Origin: an uncultured beta proteobacterium
GTDB lineage: Bacteria > Pseudomonadota > Gammaproteobacteria > Burkholderiales > Burkholderiaceae
Assembly: GCA_903867305.1 (NCBI GenBank)
Contig: CAIPQU010000048.1
Location: 1-33,009, forward strand
Length of the DNA: 33,009 bases
Direction of reading: 5' to 3'
The notes under the pieces were generated by a model. That model did not search any database and was not told where the DNA came from. It worked only from the letters and a program-made list of their open reading frames with translations. Both the position numbers and the translations under genes were made by a program. Positions 22,087 to 30,776 of the stretch are shown in pieces. Within the stretch, counting starts at the first letter, position 1, and the number at the start of each line of letters is the position of its first letter.

Positions 22087-24315
22087 ATGAATGCATTTAC
22101 CCGTCGTGACTTTTTAAAGTCTAGTGGTGCAGGATTACTAGTTGTTAGTTTTTCATTCAATAGCTTAGCTGCTAACTACCCTAATTTGGCCTCCCCTAAA
22201 AATGTTGACCGAGCTGACTTAGACTCTTGGTTAAGTATCGATAAAAGTGGAAAAGTTACGGTATATGCTGGTAAGGTAGATTTGGGAACTGGCGTTAAAA
22301 CAGCATTAGCCCAAATTGTGGCGGATGAGTTATATGTTCCCTTTGAGCAGGTGCAGATGGTGATGGGAGATACAGCCACAACTCCAGATCAATGGATCAC
22401 TGGCGGAGCCCTATCAATTATGCAAGGTGGTAGCGAATTACGCTTTGCTGCTGCAAATGCTAGAGAAGCTTTGCTGAAAAAAGGCGCCGAGTCTTTAAAG
22501 AAACCTGTCGATGAATTAACGCTAAAGGATGGTTTTGTTGTTTCAAAAAATGATCCAAATACTAAAGTGTCTTATGGCAATCTTATTGGCAATGGCTTTC
22601 AGATCAAGGTTGATCCAAAAGTTAAGTTAAAAAATCACCAAGAGTACCAAATCGTTGGTAAATCCATTGCGCGTGTGGACATCCCAGAAAAAGTGACTGG
22701 CGAATTTCCTTATATGCACGATTTTAAATTGCCCGGCATGGTACATGCAAGGGTGATTCGCTCAAATTTCATCAATGCAAAGATAGAAAGCTTTGATGAT
22801 AGCGAGGCGAAAAAAGTTAATGGGTATTTACAAACTGTTCGAAAAAATAATTTTTTAGCGGTTGTCGCGTCCTCCGAATGGGCTGCTGTCAAAGCTTCTC
22901 GTGCCATCAAAGTAAATTGGGGTAAAGGCCCTGATTTGCCAGCAAAAGCAACCGTTTATGATCATTGGAGAAAGTTGCCACTCGCCAAAGAAGATGTCAC
23001 ACAAAAACTAGGTGATGTCCAACCAGTGTTGAATAATAGCTCGAAAAAACTTAAAGCAACCTATAACTTTGCCATCCAAACGCATGCATCAATTGGTCCT
23101 TCATGTGCTGTTGTTGATTTTAAAGATGGTAAGTTAACTGCCTGGAGTGCCTCTCAAGCGACCCATTCGATGCAGCATGAATTATCAGTTATCACTGGTT
23201 TACCAAAAGAGTCTATCCGCCTTCTCTATCTGGATGGCTCAGGTTGTTACGGCCGGAATGGCCATGAAGATGCTACAGCAGATGCAGCACTCGTAGCAAT
23301 GGCAATTGGTAAGCCTGTCCGTTTGCAATGGATGCGTCATGACGAAACTGCCCTTGCTCCCAAAAGCCCTCCAAGAACGATGGATTTTGAAGCAAGTCTT
23401 GATGATAAGGGCAATATTAATGCCTGGAAGAGTGATTTCTACATCGCTTCTAATGAAGTCGCTTTTATGAAGCCCCTCGACTTCCCTCTTCTCGCGGCAA
23501 ATGATACTGGAGTTCCAAGACCTGGAAATTGGGTGGGCTTTTTATTCCAAAACAGTGCAGCCCCATATGCATTCCCCAACGCACTAGTCAATACGAAACA
23601 CGTTGCACAGACTTTCTTACGATCTTCCCATTTAAGAAGCCCGGGACGGATTGAGAATAGTTTTGCTAATGAATCCTTTGTAGATGAAATGGCGGTTCTT
23701 GCCAATGCTGATCCAGCTGAGTTTCGTTTAAAGCATACGACTGATCCACGGGCGATTCACGTACTGCGCGCAGTAATGAATTTATCAAAATGGGATACCA
23801 CAACTCCTAAAGCACGAAGCACTAGCAATATTGCTAAGGGGAGAGGTATTTCTTATGTGCGCTATAACAATTCGATTACCTATGTGGCCACTGTTGCTGA
23901 TGTCGAAGTCAATAAAACCACTGGTAAAGTTCGTGTGACTGATTTATACATCGCTCATGATTGTGGACAAATTATCAATCCCAACGGCGTAGAAAACCAA
24001 ATTCAAGGTGGTGCTATTCAAACAGTCAGTCGCGTACTCATGGAAGAAGTGAAGTGGACTGGAAGTGAAATGAAAAGTGTTGATTGGACAACTTATCCGA
24101 TTATTCGTTTTAATGAAGTTCCTAAAATACATACACTGTTAATTAATCAACCTGGAACTCCTGCTTGGGGAGCTGGTGAACAGACACCTACAACAATCCC
24201 TGCAGCCATTGGAAATGCTATTTATAACGCTATCGGTGTGCGCATGAGAAGCGTGCCATTTACACCTGATTCTGTGAAACTTGCCATGAAAGAGCAATTG
24301 TCAAAATCGGTTTAA
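22087..24315 (+). CDS. Large molybdopterin-binding subunit of a molybdenum hydroxylase (IorB-like)
   Basis: The 742-residue protein starts with a twin-arginine signal (TRRDFLKSSGAGLLVV), so the enzyme is probably periplasmic. The body follows the aldehyde oxidase/xanthine dehydrogenase pattern in the compact IorB version, including GKVDLGTGVKTALAQIVADEL, a cofactor-binding TWRSPG-like segment (FLRSSHLRSPG) and the catalytic Glu698 in GAGEQTPTTIP. Such enzymes hydroxylate aldehydes or N-heterocyclic rings using water, with the oxygen bound by Mo-cytosine dinucleotide. The small subunit gene precedes it by 31 bp. It lacks the cytochrome c domains that some homologues carry, so the electron acceptor is not evident. 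A nitrogen heterocycle is a reasonable guess for substrate, but aldehydes are equally possible. Confidence 0.92.
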   Translation: MNAFTRRDFLKSSGAGLLVVSFSFNSLAANYPNLASPKNVDRADLDSWLSIDKSGKVTVYAGKVDLGTGVKTALAQIVADELYVPFEQVQMVMGDTATTPDQWITGGALSIMQGGSELRFAAANAREALLKKGAESLKKPVDELTLKDGFVVSKNDPNTKVSYGNLIGNGFQIKVDPKVKLKNHQEYQIVGKSIARVDIPEKVTGEFPYMHDFKLPGMVHARVIRSNFINAKIESFDDSEAKKVNGYLQTVRKNNFLAVVASSEWAAVKASRAIKVNWGKGPDLPAKATVYDHWRKLPLAKEDVTQKLGDVQPVLNNSSKKLKATYNFAIQTHASIGPSCAVVDFKDGKLTAWSASQATHSMQHELSVITGLPKESIRLLYLDGSGCYGRNGHEDATADAALVAMAIGKPVRLQWMRHDETALAPKSPPRTMDFEASLDDKGNINAWKSDFYIASNEVAFMKPLDFPLLAANDTGVPRPGNWVGFLFQNSAAPYAFPNALVNTKHVAQTFLRSSHLRSPGRIENSFANESFVDEMAVLANADPAEFRLKHTTDPRAIHVLRAVMNLSKWDTTTPKARSTSNIAKGRGISYVRYNNSITYVATVADVEVNKTTGKVRVTDLYIAHDCGQIINPNGVENQIQGGAIQTVSRVLMEEVKWTGSEMKSVDWTTYPIIRFNEVPKIHTLLINQPGTPAWGAGEQTPTTIPAAIGNAIYNAIGVRMRSVPFTPDSVKLAMKEQLSKSV

Positions 24316-24357
24316 CTTTGAACTGATCTCAATGAAGTAGTCTTCTTTTAGGCCATC

Positions 24358-24406
24358 CTTCAATCTGATCAATGATGTGTATTTACATGATTGATCAGAT
24401 TTGAAG
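24358..24406. terminator. Long stem-loop between convergent operons
   Basis: CTTCAA-TCTGATCAAT-x-ATGT on the left pairs with ACAT-x-ATTGATCAGA-(T)-TTGAAG on the right, giving a stem of about 20 bp with one bulge and one mismatch. It lies between the 3' ends of the molybdenum hydroxylase (24315) and the TRAP large permease (24443), where a bidirectional terminator is expected. There is no T-tract on either side, so termination is inferred from position only. Confidence 0.6.
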
Positions 24407-24442
24407 ATGCGCAATCTAGTGAAAGTACCTCTTTTTAAGAAT

Positions 24443-25744
24443 TTATCTTAATGCACGTGGCAACCATAATGCCACGTCAGGCCAAACAATCAGAACCACC
24501 CCAAGTAATAATGTGAGAATTAAAAAAGGATAACAACCTTTAAAGATATCAGTCGTTGAAACGTCCGGCGCAACCGCTCGCATCACGGCTACAGTGATGC
24601 CAACAGGCGGACTAACAGCAGCCAACTCCACCATGACACCAACAAAAACTCCAAACCAAATTTTATCGATGTTATAAGCATCAACAATGGGCATAACAAA
24701 GGGCAATGATAATATTAACATCCCAAAAGTATCTAACGCCGTTCCCAAAATAAAGTAGAAAATGAGGATCGCAATTAGTACATGAATTTTGGATAAATGC
24801 ATCGCAGAAATCCACTCTAAAATACTCGAAGTGACTTGTGTTTGTACTAAAAATCGACTAAATACAATACCCGTAATCAATATCGTAAACACCATTCCAC
24901 TCGTGGTAGCGGCAGCTTTAAAGGAATCCACAACTGCTTTTTTAGTCAAGCGTCCGGTGACACCAGCAACAATCATCACACCTGCAACACCGATTCCAGA
25001 GGCTTCTGCTGGCGTAACAATTCCGCCATAAATACCTCCAAGGACCATAAACATGACAACCATCGTTGGCAGCAATTGCTTGAGAGAACTAATCCGCTCA
25101 CTCCATGGATAAACTGGCCCCCTGGGCCCCATTTCTGGCTTGAGAATACACCAGACCATTAAAACTAAACAATAGGCAAATGCAATCAGCAGACAAGGAA
25201 TAATACCTGCCGTAAATAATTCCCCAATCGAGGTTTCTGTCCATAATCCATAAATCGTCAGCAAGGTTGATGGCGGAACCAATACAGCTAAAGTACCTGC
25301 CGAAGCAAGTGTGCCAGTGGCGAGTGAAAGATTATATTTATATTTTCGAAACTGGGGCATCACCATTGGGCCCATCGTTGCAACAGCCGCAACACTGTTT
25401 CCGGTTACAGCTCCGTATATAGCATTCGAAATGACCGCAGCTACAGCGAGCCCACCAGGTAAATGTCCGAACCATTTATGCACACAATCATAGAGATCAT
25501 TTGCAATCCCCGTATGAAATGAAAGTTGGCCCATGAGTAAAAATAATGGCAAAACAATGAATACAAATAATGTGCCATTCTCCCAAACTGTTAACACAAT
25601 TTGAGAAGCTGTTTGATTAACACCATTTAAGTAAAAACCACCCAAGACGCCAATAAGGCCTACACTCCAAGAAATAGGTACGCCTAAAGCAAGCAAGCCT
25701 AATAATGCTGCTAATGCAAAATAACCAATATAAATAGGATCCAT
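24443..25744 (-). CDS. TRAP transporter large permease (DctM family)
   Basis: The 433-residue protein is almost entirely hydrophobic, with about 12 membrane segments. It has the DctM/TRAP large-subunit features: LPLFLLMGQLSFHTGIANDLYD, LPGGLAVAAVISNAIYGAVTGNSVAAVATMG and a C-terminal AAVSPPVGITVAVMRAVAP. This subunit is the sodium- or proton-coupled membrane channel. It follows the small permease gene by 43 bp and ends the TRAP operon. The transported ligand is set by the DctP protein at 28115-29305. There is nothing unusual in length or motifs. Confidence 0.93.
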   Translation of the reverse strand: MDPIYIGYFALAALLGLLALGVPISWSVGLIGVLGGFYLNGVNQTASQIVLTVWENGTLFVFIVLPLFLLMGQLSFHTGIANDLYDCVHKWFGHLPGGLAVAAVISNAIYGAVTGNSVAAVATMGPMVMPQFRKYKYNLSLATGTLASAGTLAVLVPPSTLLTIYGLWTETSIGELFTAGIIPCLLIAFAYCLVLMVWCILKPEMGPRGPVYPWSERISSLKQLLPTMVVMFMVLGGIYGGIVTPAEASGIGVAGVMIVAGVTGRLTKKAVVDSFKAAATTSGMVFTILITGIVFSRFLVQTQVTSSILEWISAMHLSKIHVLIAILIFYFILGTALDTFGMLILSLPFVMPIVDAYNIDKIWFGVFVGVMVELAAVSPPVGITVAVMRAVAPDVSTTDIFKGCYPFLILTLLLGVVLIVWPDVALWLPRALR

Positions 25745-25787
25745 ATTTTTTTTAATGAGTAACCAATGTTGATGTCAACTGTATGCG

Positions 25788-26300
25788 TTAATTAGCCTTC
25801 TCTTTACTTAGGGCACGTTTGATTGCTAATTGCATTCTTCCTAATAAAACAAGACTCGTTACTAAGGCACAAGTCCCGACAAAAACAGCAATGATCCAAT
25901 GCGGAATATTAATCATGTCAGAACGCTCACCACGAGCAAAAAAACGTGGCGCATCTAAATAAGAACGAGTTGTCAAAAGGACAGTAAAAAACAAACCCAT
26001 CAAGTCCCCTAATGCATCCATCCAGGCTCTCTTTTTTTCGGAGTAATCTTCATACAATGTTTCTACCCGAATATGTCCATCCTGTGCCGTACAGAATGGC
26101 ACGGCACTCATAAACGTACAGAGCAAAAGAATGGTGGTTAAGTCTGAGGCCCATGATAAGGGATTATTGAAGATATAACGAGCAGTTACATCTAGACAAA
26201 CAATAAAAGCCAGTAACGGGAGTAAGACAAAAGCACAAATACTATGCAGAAAAACAGATAGCTGAAAGATCCAACCCTTTTCTAATGCAGTAACACTCAT
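25788..26300 (-). CDS. TRAP transporter small permease (DctQ family)
   Basis: The protein has four predicted membrane helices and the DctQ pattern (FNNPLSWASDLTTILLLCTFMSAVPF with the QDGHIRVETLYE segment after it). The start is placed at ATG 26300 (170 residues), which overlaps the TGA of the CocE-like gene (ATGA), indicating translational coupling; a longer frame would run back to 26354 inside that gene. DctQ stabilises the large permease and docks the binding protein. The order binding protein, hydrolase, small permease, large permease is unusual only in having the hydrolase inserted. Confidence 0.9.
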   Translation of the reverse strand: MSVTALEKGWIFQLSVFLHSICAFVLLPLLAFIVCLDVTARYIFNNPLSWASDLTTILLLCTFMSAVPFCTAQDGHIRVETLYEDYSEKKRAWMDALGDLMGLFFTVLLTTRSYLDAPRFFARGERSDMINIPHWIIAVFVGTCALVTSLVLLGRMQLAIKRALSKEKAN

Positions 26301-28093
26301 TTTTTCTTTTTGGCTTTCTGCGTTTTTGCGGGAATCACCGGCAACATTAACCAAGAATCATACTGACCCCCTGTATACAGGGTAATATTTCCATCAAATA
26401 TTTCTGGGGGACGATCTCTCACATCATTGTGCAAGAAAGGACCTACGCCCGTAAATTCGTTTTTCATATTCGATAGCTTGCCACCGGTTCCGCCAGGGTA
26501 AACATAGTCTTGCCCTTTGACTGACAAACCAATCCTATAACCAGCTGGAATAACAATACATGTTGGCCAAATTTCAACATCAAGTTCGTATACCTTGCCC
26601 GGCTGGAGAGGATCAATTTTTTGATGCGGATGATATGGTTGATAAGGTTTTGATTTTTTAAGATCAAGCTCACGGTGGGAAGCACGCAACCAGCCCTGAG
26701 CAATCGGTGTATGAGGATCTAAAGCCCCTTGAAAAACAACTTCTTTCATATTCTCATCAAAGACTCGAACAATCACAAATAGATCAGCATCCTTAGTGGA
26801 TGAGGACACAAATAATTTGGTTGATAGTGGTCCAGTTAGCTCAACATCATGATCTAAAGGATCCATTAAAAATGTGACGCCATTACTAAATCCTCGATAA
26901 TTAACATTTGCCTCAGTTGAAGCCTTCTGCGCAACTAAACTTAAATTCTGAGCATTTAAATAAGTTTTTGTCCACAAAGTAGACGGTAACGGCCAAGCGT
27001 CTTCTGCACGTGGGACAAATTTCTCACCAGGATGACGAATTTGTAAATAGACTTTAGGTTGTTTGGCCCAATCATTCTTCTTACCTTTTAAGTAGTGATC
27101 AAAGAATCGTTTCTGGATTTCAATACCGTAGGCTGTATAAAAATGTGTCCAGTGCTCAATACCATGCATTTCCAACCACTTCTCTTTACTGGCAGCATTC
27201 ACAAAGCCTTCAATATTGCCTCTTAAATGCAAGCCCTGCCCTCCCCAGTTACCTGCAGATAAAAGTGGCACTTTGATTTTTGACCACTCAGGAGTGCGCT
27301 TACTCCAATAGGCATCATCTAATTGATGCTCATAAGCCACTCGACCAAAATCAAATCGATTGGCAGCTAACTGTTCATCGCTTAAGGTCTCTGGACCCGA
27401 TACCCAGTCTCCCGTAAATGGGCTTCTAAAGCCCCTTTGCCCTAATCCATTTTGAATACTCTTGACTTGCATGTCATACCAGTTAGCAAGGAAGGTCGTA
27501 AGAATACCGCCATGGTGACTAACGTCACGATAGAAGTCCACAGCCCCTTCCCAAACACACATCGCTGCCAAGTGTTTAGGCTGAGCAGCAGCTACCTGCC
27601 ATTGATTAATTGCATAATAAGAAATACCGTTGAGACCTACTTTACCGTTGGACCAGGACTGGACTCCAGCCCAATTAATACAGTCTTTAAAGTCCTGAGT
27701 CTCACGTGCGCTCCAATGCTCAATGTAGCCAGGTGACCTACCACAACCACGAGAATCGACCCGAATCACAACATAATTATCTGGCACCCATTTTTCAGGA
27801 TCAACGACTTCCCAGGCTTGAAATTGATTACTAGAGTTCGCAGGCACATCCGGAAATGTTTCACACATGCGATCCCAACAAGTTTTATAGATCTGCTCAA
27901 AATGTAACCACTTGGCGTAAGGACCATATGTCATGATCACGGGATACTTGCCCACTTTTTTAGGCCGGTAAATATCCGCTCGCATCTCTAAGCCGTCATC
28001 CATCATGATAGGAACATCCCAATCAATCAACATGCCATTACGTTCTTCAGTTTTAAATGTACTCTGAGTAGCTATCTTATTTGTCAATTTCAT
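26297..28093 (-). CDS. CocE/NonD-family alpha/beta hydrolase
   Basis: The 598-residue protein follows the CocE/X-Pro dipeptidyl-peptidase layout: an alpha/beta-hydrolase domain (about 20-340) and a C-terminal jelly-roll domain (about 365-585). The nucleophile is Ser158 in GLNGISYYA, and the histidine is likely His317 in EHWTH. The acid residue, expected in a GWYD-type motif, is replaced by Gly in SAGNWGGQGLHLRG, so the triad either uses another Asp/Glu or the subfamily differs. There is no signal peptide, so it acts in the cytoplasm. It is co-transcribed with a complete TRAP transporter (21 bp after DctP, overlapping DctQ), suggesting hydrolysis of the imported compound, an ester or amide. 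The C-terminus ends in a Lys-rich tail. Confidence 0.88.
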   Translation of the reverse strand: MKLTNKIATQSTFKTEERNGMLIDWDVPIMMDDGLEMRADIYRPKKVGKYPVIMTYGPYAKWLHFEQIYKTCWDRMCETFPDVPANSSNQFQAWEVVDPEKWVPDNYVVIRVDSRGCGRSPGYIEHWSARETQDFKDCINWAGVQSWSNGKVGLNGISYYAINQWQVAAAQPKHLAAMCVWEGAVDFYRDVSHHGGILTTFLANWYDMQVKSIQNGLGQRGFRSPFTGDWVSGPETLSDEQLAANRFDFGRVAYEHQLDDAYWSKRTPEWSKIKVPLLSAGNWGGQGLHLRGNIEGFVNAASKEKWLEMHGIEHWTHFYTAYGIEIQKRFFDHYLKGKKNDWAKQPKVYLQIRHPGEKFVPRAEDAWPLPSTLWTKTYLNAQNLSLVAQKASTEANVNYRGFSNGVTFLMDPLDHDVELTGPLSTKLFVSSSTKDADLFVIVRVFDENMKEVVFQGALDPHTPIAQGWLRASHRELDLKKSKPYQPYHPHQKIDPLQPGKVYELDVEIWPTCIVIPAGYRIGLSVKGQDYVYPGGTGGKLSNMKNEFTGVGPFLHNDVRDRPPEIFDGNITLYTGGQYDSWLMLPVIPAKTQKAKKKK

Positions 28094-28114
28094 TTCCTCT
28101 CTACAGTAATCTCT

Positions 28115-29305
28115 CTAGAAATCAATAATTCCAGGTATAGGTTTATCCAAAAGGGCTTGTGTAATCTGATCTGGCGTCATGGCTTTATATTTCTTTTGTA
28201 AAGCCACCATATCGTCGTAAAAAGCCTTTGCTGGAAGACCTTCGGCAGTATTGGTTTTAATAAAATTTTGAACTACCGGTTCGCTAACCTTAACCCAACG
28301 CGCCAACTCTTCCGGAGAAAGTGTTGTTGATTTAATACCGCGTTTATTCATATCCTCTAAAGCTTCGGTGGATTCACGGTCATAATATAACTGGGCTTCA
28401 GCAGTGTTAGCAATTTGCGCCCAGTGATAAAAGATACCTTTTAAATCTGGCGGTAAACCTGCCCATGCTTTTTTGTTCAGGCAATACTCAGTCGGATTTA
28501 TCCATAAATTAGCAACCGTACGATATTTCGCTGTTTCAATTAAACGGAATAACTTTGTGCCCGCATCATGCATAGGCACTGCATCGACAACACCACTTTG
28601 GAATGCTGTATAAATCTCTGAACTTTGCACACTGGTTGGCGATGCGCCAAGCGCGACAGCAATCTCTTGTGATAAACCACCTGGCGCCCAAACTTTTTGC
28701 CCCTTCATATCTTCAAGCTTTAAGATGGGTTTTCTTTGTGTAAGTATTTGCTGAGGTTGCGTCGTGCTAACGTGTAAAAGGTAGACATCCCGACCCTCGT
28801 ACTCTTTTTTCAAATACTTGGGATAGAGCTCTTCTGCAGTCGAGGATGATTGCGTAGAATTTTCAAAAACATAGGGGAGCTGCAAGCCCAAAAACATCTT
28901 AAATCCACCAGTATTAAAAATCACATAGCAAGTACCAAAATCAGCTATCCCCTGTGATACCGCATCAAATGCTCCGCGTTGGGCATTGGCTAAACTAGAA
29001 CCCCAAAATGGCTGAACAATGAGTTTTCCATTCGTGTCGGCTTTGAGGCGGTCAAATGTACGTTGCTGAACTTTCCCCATCGGTGTGCCCGGAGCAATAA
29101 AGGTACTATATTTAAGAGTTATTGGTGGCCCCGTATAGGTTAGCTTAGGATAATTTGCCTTAACTTCTCCGTCCAACCATTTTTCGACAAGTGTTTTTTG
29201 TTGTGCAAAAGCGGTATTCGTGAGTCCCATCGCTGCGATAAAACTCAAAAACATTGTGGTTTTTTTAAATACTGATCTGAAATCTTTTTTATTCATTAGG
29301 GTCAT
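28115..29305 (-). CDS. TRAP transporter periplasmic binding protein (DctP family)
   Basis: The 396-residue protein has a signal peptide (about 1-35, ending NTAFA) and the DctP/TRAP receptor fold, with family marks LEDMKGQKVWAPGG, a helix-breaking EIYTAFQSGVVDAVP and NLWINPTEYCLNKKAW. AAGGAG lies 5 bases before ATG 29305. It is longer than most DctP proteins, which are near 330 residues; the extra length is mostly N-terminal. It leads the operon with the CocE hydrolase and both permeases, making a complete transporter. DctP receptors bind organic acids, amino acids or sulfonates; nothing here fixes the ligand, though the hydrolase suggests an ester or amide. Confidence 0.9.
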   Translation of the reverse strand: MTLMNKKDFRSVFKKTTMFLSFIAAMGLTNTAFAQQKTLVEKWLDGEVKANYPKLTYTGPPITLKYSTFIAPGTPMGKVQQRTFDRLKADTNGKLIVQPFWGSSLANAQRGAFDAVSQGIADFGTCYVIFNTGGFKMFLGLQLPYVFENSTQSSSTAEELYPKYLKKEYEGRDVYLLHVSTTQPQQILTQRKPILKLEDMKGQKVWAPGGLSQEIAVALGASPTSVQSSEIYTAFQSGVVDAVPMHDAGTKLFRLIETAKYRTVANLWINPTEYCLNKKAWAGLPPDLKGIFYHWAQIANTAEAQLYYDRESTEALEDMNKRGIKSTTLSPEELARWVKVSEPVVQNFIKTNTAEGLPAKAFYDDMVALQKKYKAMTPDQITQALLDKPIPGIIDF

Positions 29306-29356
29306 GCTGTCTCCTTATTCATTCATCAGAAATTTTTTGATAATCTTAAATACTTT

Positions 29357-30580
29357 TTAAGGCCGCTCCAATCTCAAACAATATAGTCCATGATTTTTAT
29401 CAGAAACAAATACATTGCCTCGCGCATCAACAATGACATCCTCAGACTGGGTAGCTAATCCAGACTTAGGAAGTGGACCACGTCGAACAAGTGGATCTGG
29501 CGCAATGAAGTAACCAATCTCTTTGGGCAAACGTGGATCAGTAATGTCATAAGCACGTAACCCCGCATTAAAGTAGGTTAAGAAAACAACATCTTCATCT
29601 TGCCATAAGACATCCTGAAACTGCGGTTGATGCTGGTTGTGAGGCCCAAATCGCCCCGGTCTCTCGCAGAAGTTCTTTACGTCCATTCCTTCTGGCGGAT
29701 GTGGCATTGGAAATAAAGAAATTAAATGAGGATTCTTCTCATCTTTGATATCAACAATCGCGGCATATCCGATAGGTTCACCACAATTCTCTGCGATGGC
29801 CTCAGAGTTAACCACCACGAGTGGCTTCTTCGTCAAAGGAATCGCTGAGTGTACCGAAATATAAGAAACAAATGGTGGAGAAAAAGGTAAATCAGAAACC
29901 ATCACTGGCTTATTCAAATCTGAAATATCTAAAATCACAAATCCACCAGCACTATACGGTAGATAGGCACGATCACCTTTGACGTATGCACCGCCATGAA
30001 GAAGCAGTCCTTTTTCTACGCCCCCTTCACCACCCTCTACCCATTGCCCTTGACGCCACCAACGTGAAACCTCAACTGGTTTAGCTGGATTAGAAATATC
30101 TACAATTTGATAGATGTGCCCATCGTATCCATGCGGTAAAGCCGTCGCATGGACATAATTTCCACCAGCATAATAATTACGATGAGTACCTTCACCACCA
30201 GTGTAATAGTGACCAAGTTTTTTTGGATTCTCAGGATCCTCTAAAGACCAAATAGTGAAACCCTCTCCATAAGGCGCTTTAGGATCACCACCCCACCCAT
30301 CCAAAATACGCTCCATGGAGGTAATCATTTTGCCATCGGCAATTTGAATTTGTAAAGTCCAGGTATTCGGAGGGCCTTCAATAAAGCGAACAAACCTCGG
30401 TTTTTCTGGATTGGTAATATCAATGACCGTCCAACCACTAACCCAAAAGTGTGCGGTATATAAATACCAACGATCTCCTGCTTGATGAATCGCCATCTTA
30501 AAACCAGGTCGATTCTCTAAATCAATGTAGGAAATTTGCTTAAAATTATGCGACCAAGCCTTACCTTGAGGAAAATCCAC
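29357..30580 (-). CDS. LVIVD-repeat beta-propeller protein
   Basis: The 407-residue protein (GTG 30580 with GGAGA 5 bases upstream; a TTG at 30592 has no site) contains at least five LVIVD-type blades: WTVIDITNPEKPRFV, HIYQIVDISNPAKPVEV, GGFVILDISDLNKPVMV, AAIVDIKDEKNPHLI and LRAYDITDPRLPKEI. No signal peptide or membrane anchor is seen, although most LVIVD proteins are exported, so it appears cytoplasmic. A GxEGTHRNYYAGGNYVHAT stretch and a His-rich segment (RFGPHNQHQPQFQD) could hold a metal site. It is 50 bp upstream of the TRAP binding-protein gene and in the same direction, so it may be the first gene of that operon. Function in this family is not known; ligand binding or a lyase-type activity is possible. 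Confidence 0.8.
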   Translation of the reverse strand: MDFPQGKAWSHNFKQISYIDLENRPGFKMAIHQAGDRWYLYTAHFWVSGWTVIDITNPEKPRFVRFIEGPPNTWTLQIQIADGKMITSMERILDGWGGDPKAPYGEGFTIWSLEDPENPKKLGHYYTGGEGTHRNYYAGGNYVHATALPHGYDGHIYQIVDISNPAKPVEVSRWWRQGQWVEGGEGGVEKGLLLHGGAYVKGDRAYLPYSAGGFVILDISDLNKPVMVSDLPFSPPFVSYISVHSAIPLTKKPLVVVNSEAIAENCGEPIGYAAIVDIKDEKNPHLISLFPMPHPPEGMDVKNFCERPGRFGPHNQHQPQFQDVLWQDEDVVFLTYFNAGLRAYDITDPRLPKEIGYFIAPDPLVRRGPLPKSGLATQSEDVIVDARGNVFVSDKNHGLYCLRLERP

Positions 30581-30776
30581 AATTGTCTCCAAAATGAATT
30601 AGAAATTATATTTTTATTAATAGTGATCTTACTACAAGCAAATCATCAACGGGTAATAACCTAATGAAATAACTTTAGATTAAAAGCTAATCTTTTTCGA
30701 CGATAACTCCTAAACAAGAAATTTCATCAATACACATTATCTTTGAGTTAATTCCCAAAATCAGGCACCATTAACT

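Noticed and set aside
30677..30697. AGATTA/TAATCT hairpin followed by TTTT on the plus strand
   Set aside because: No plus-strand gene lies upstream, and on the minus strand there is no T-tract after the stem.
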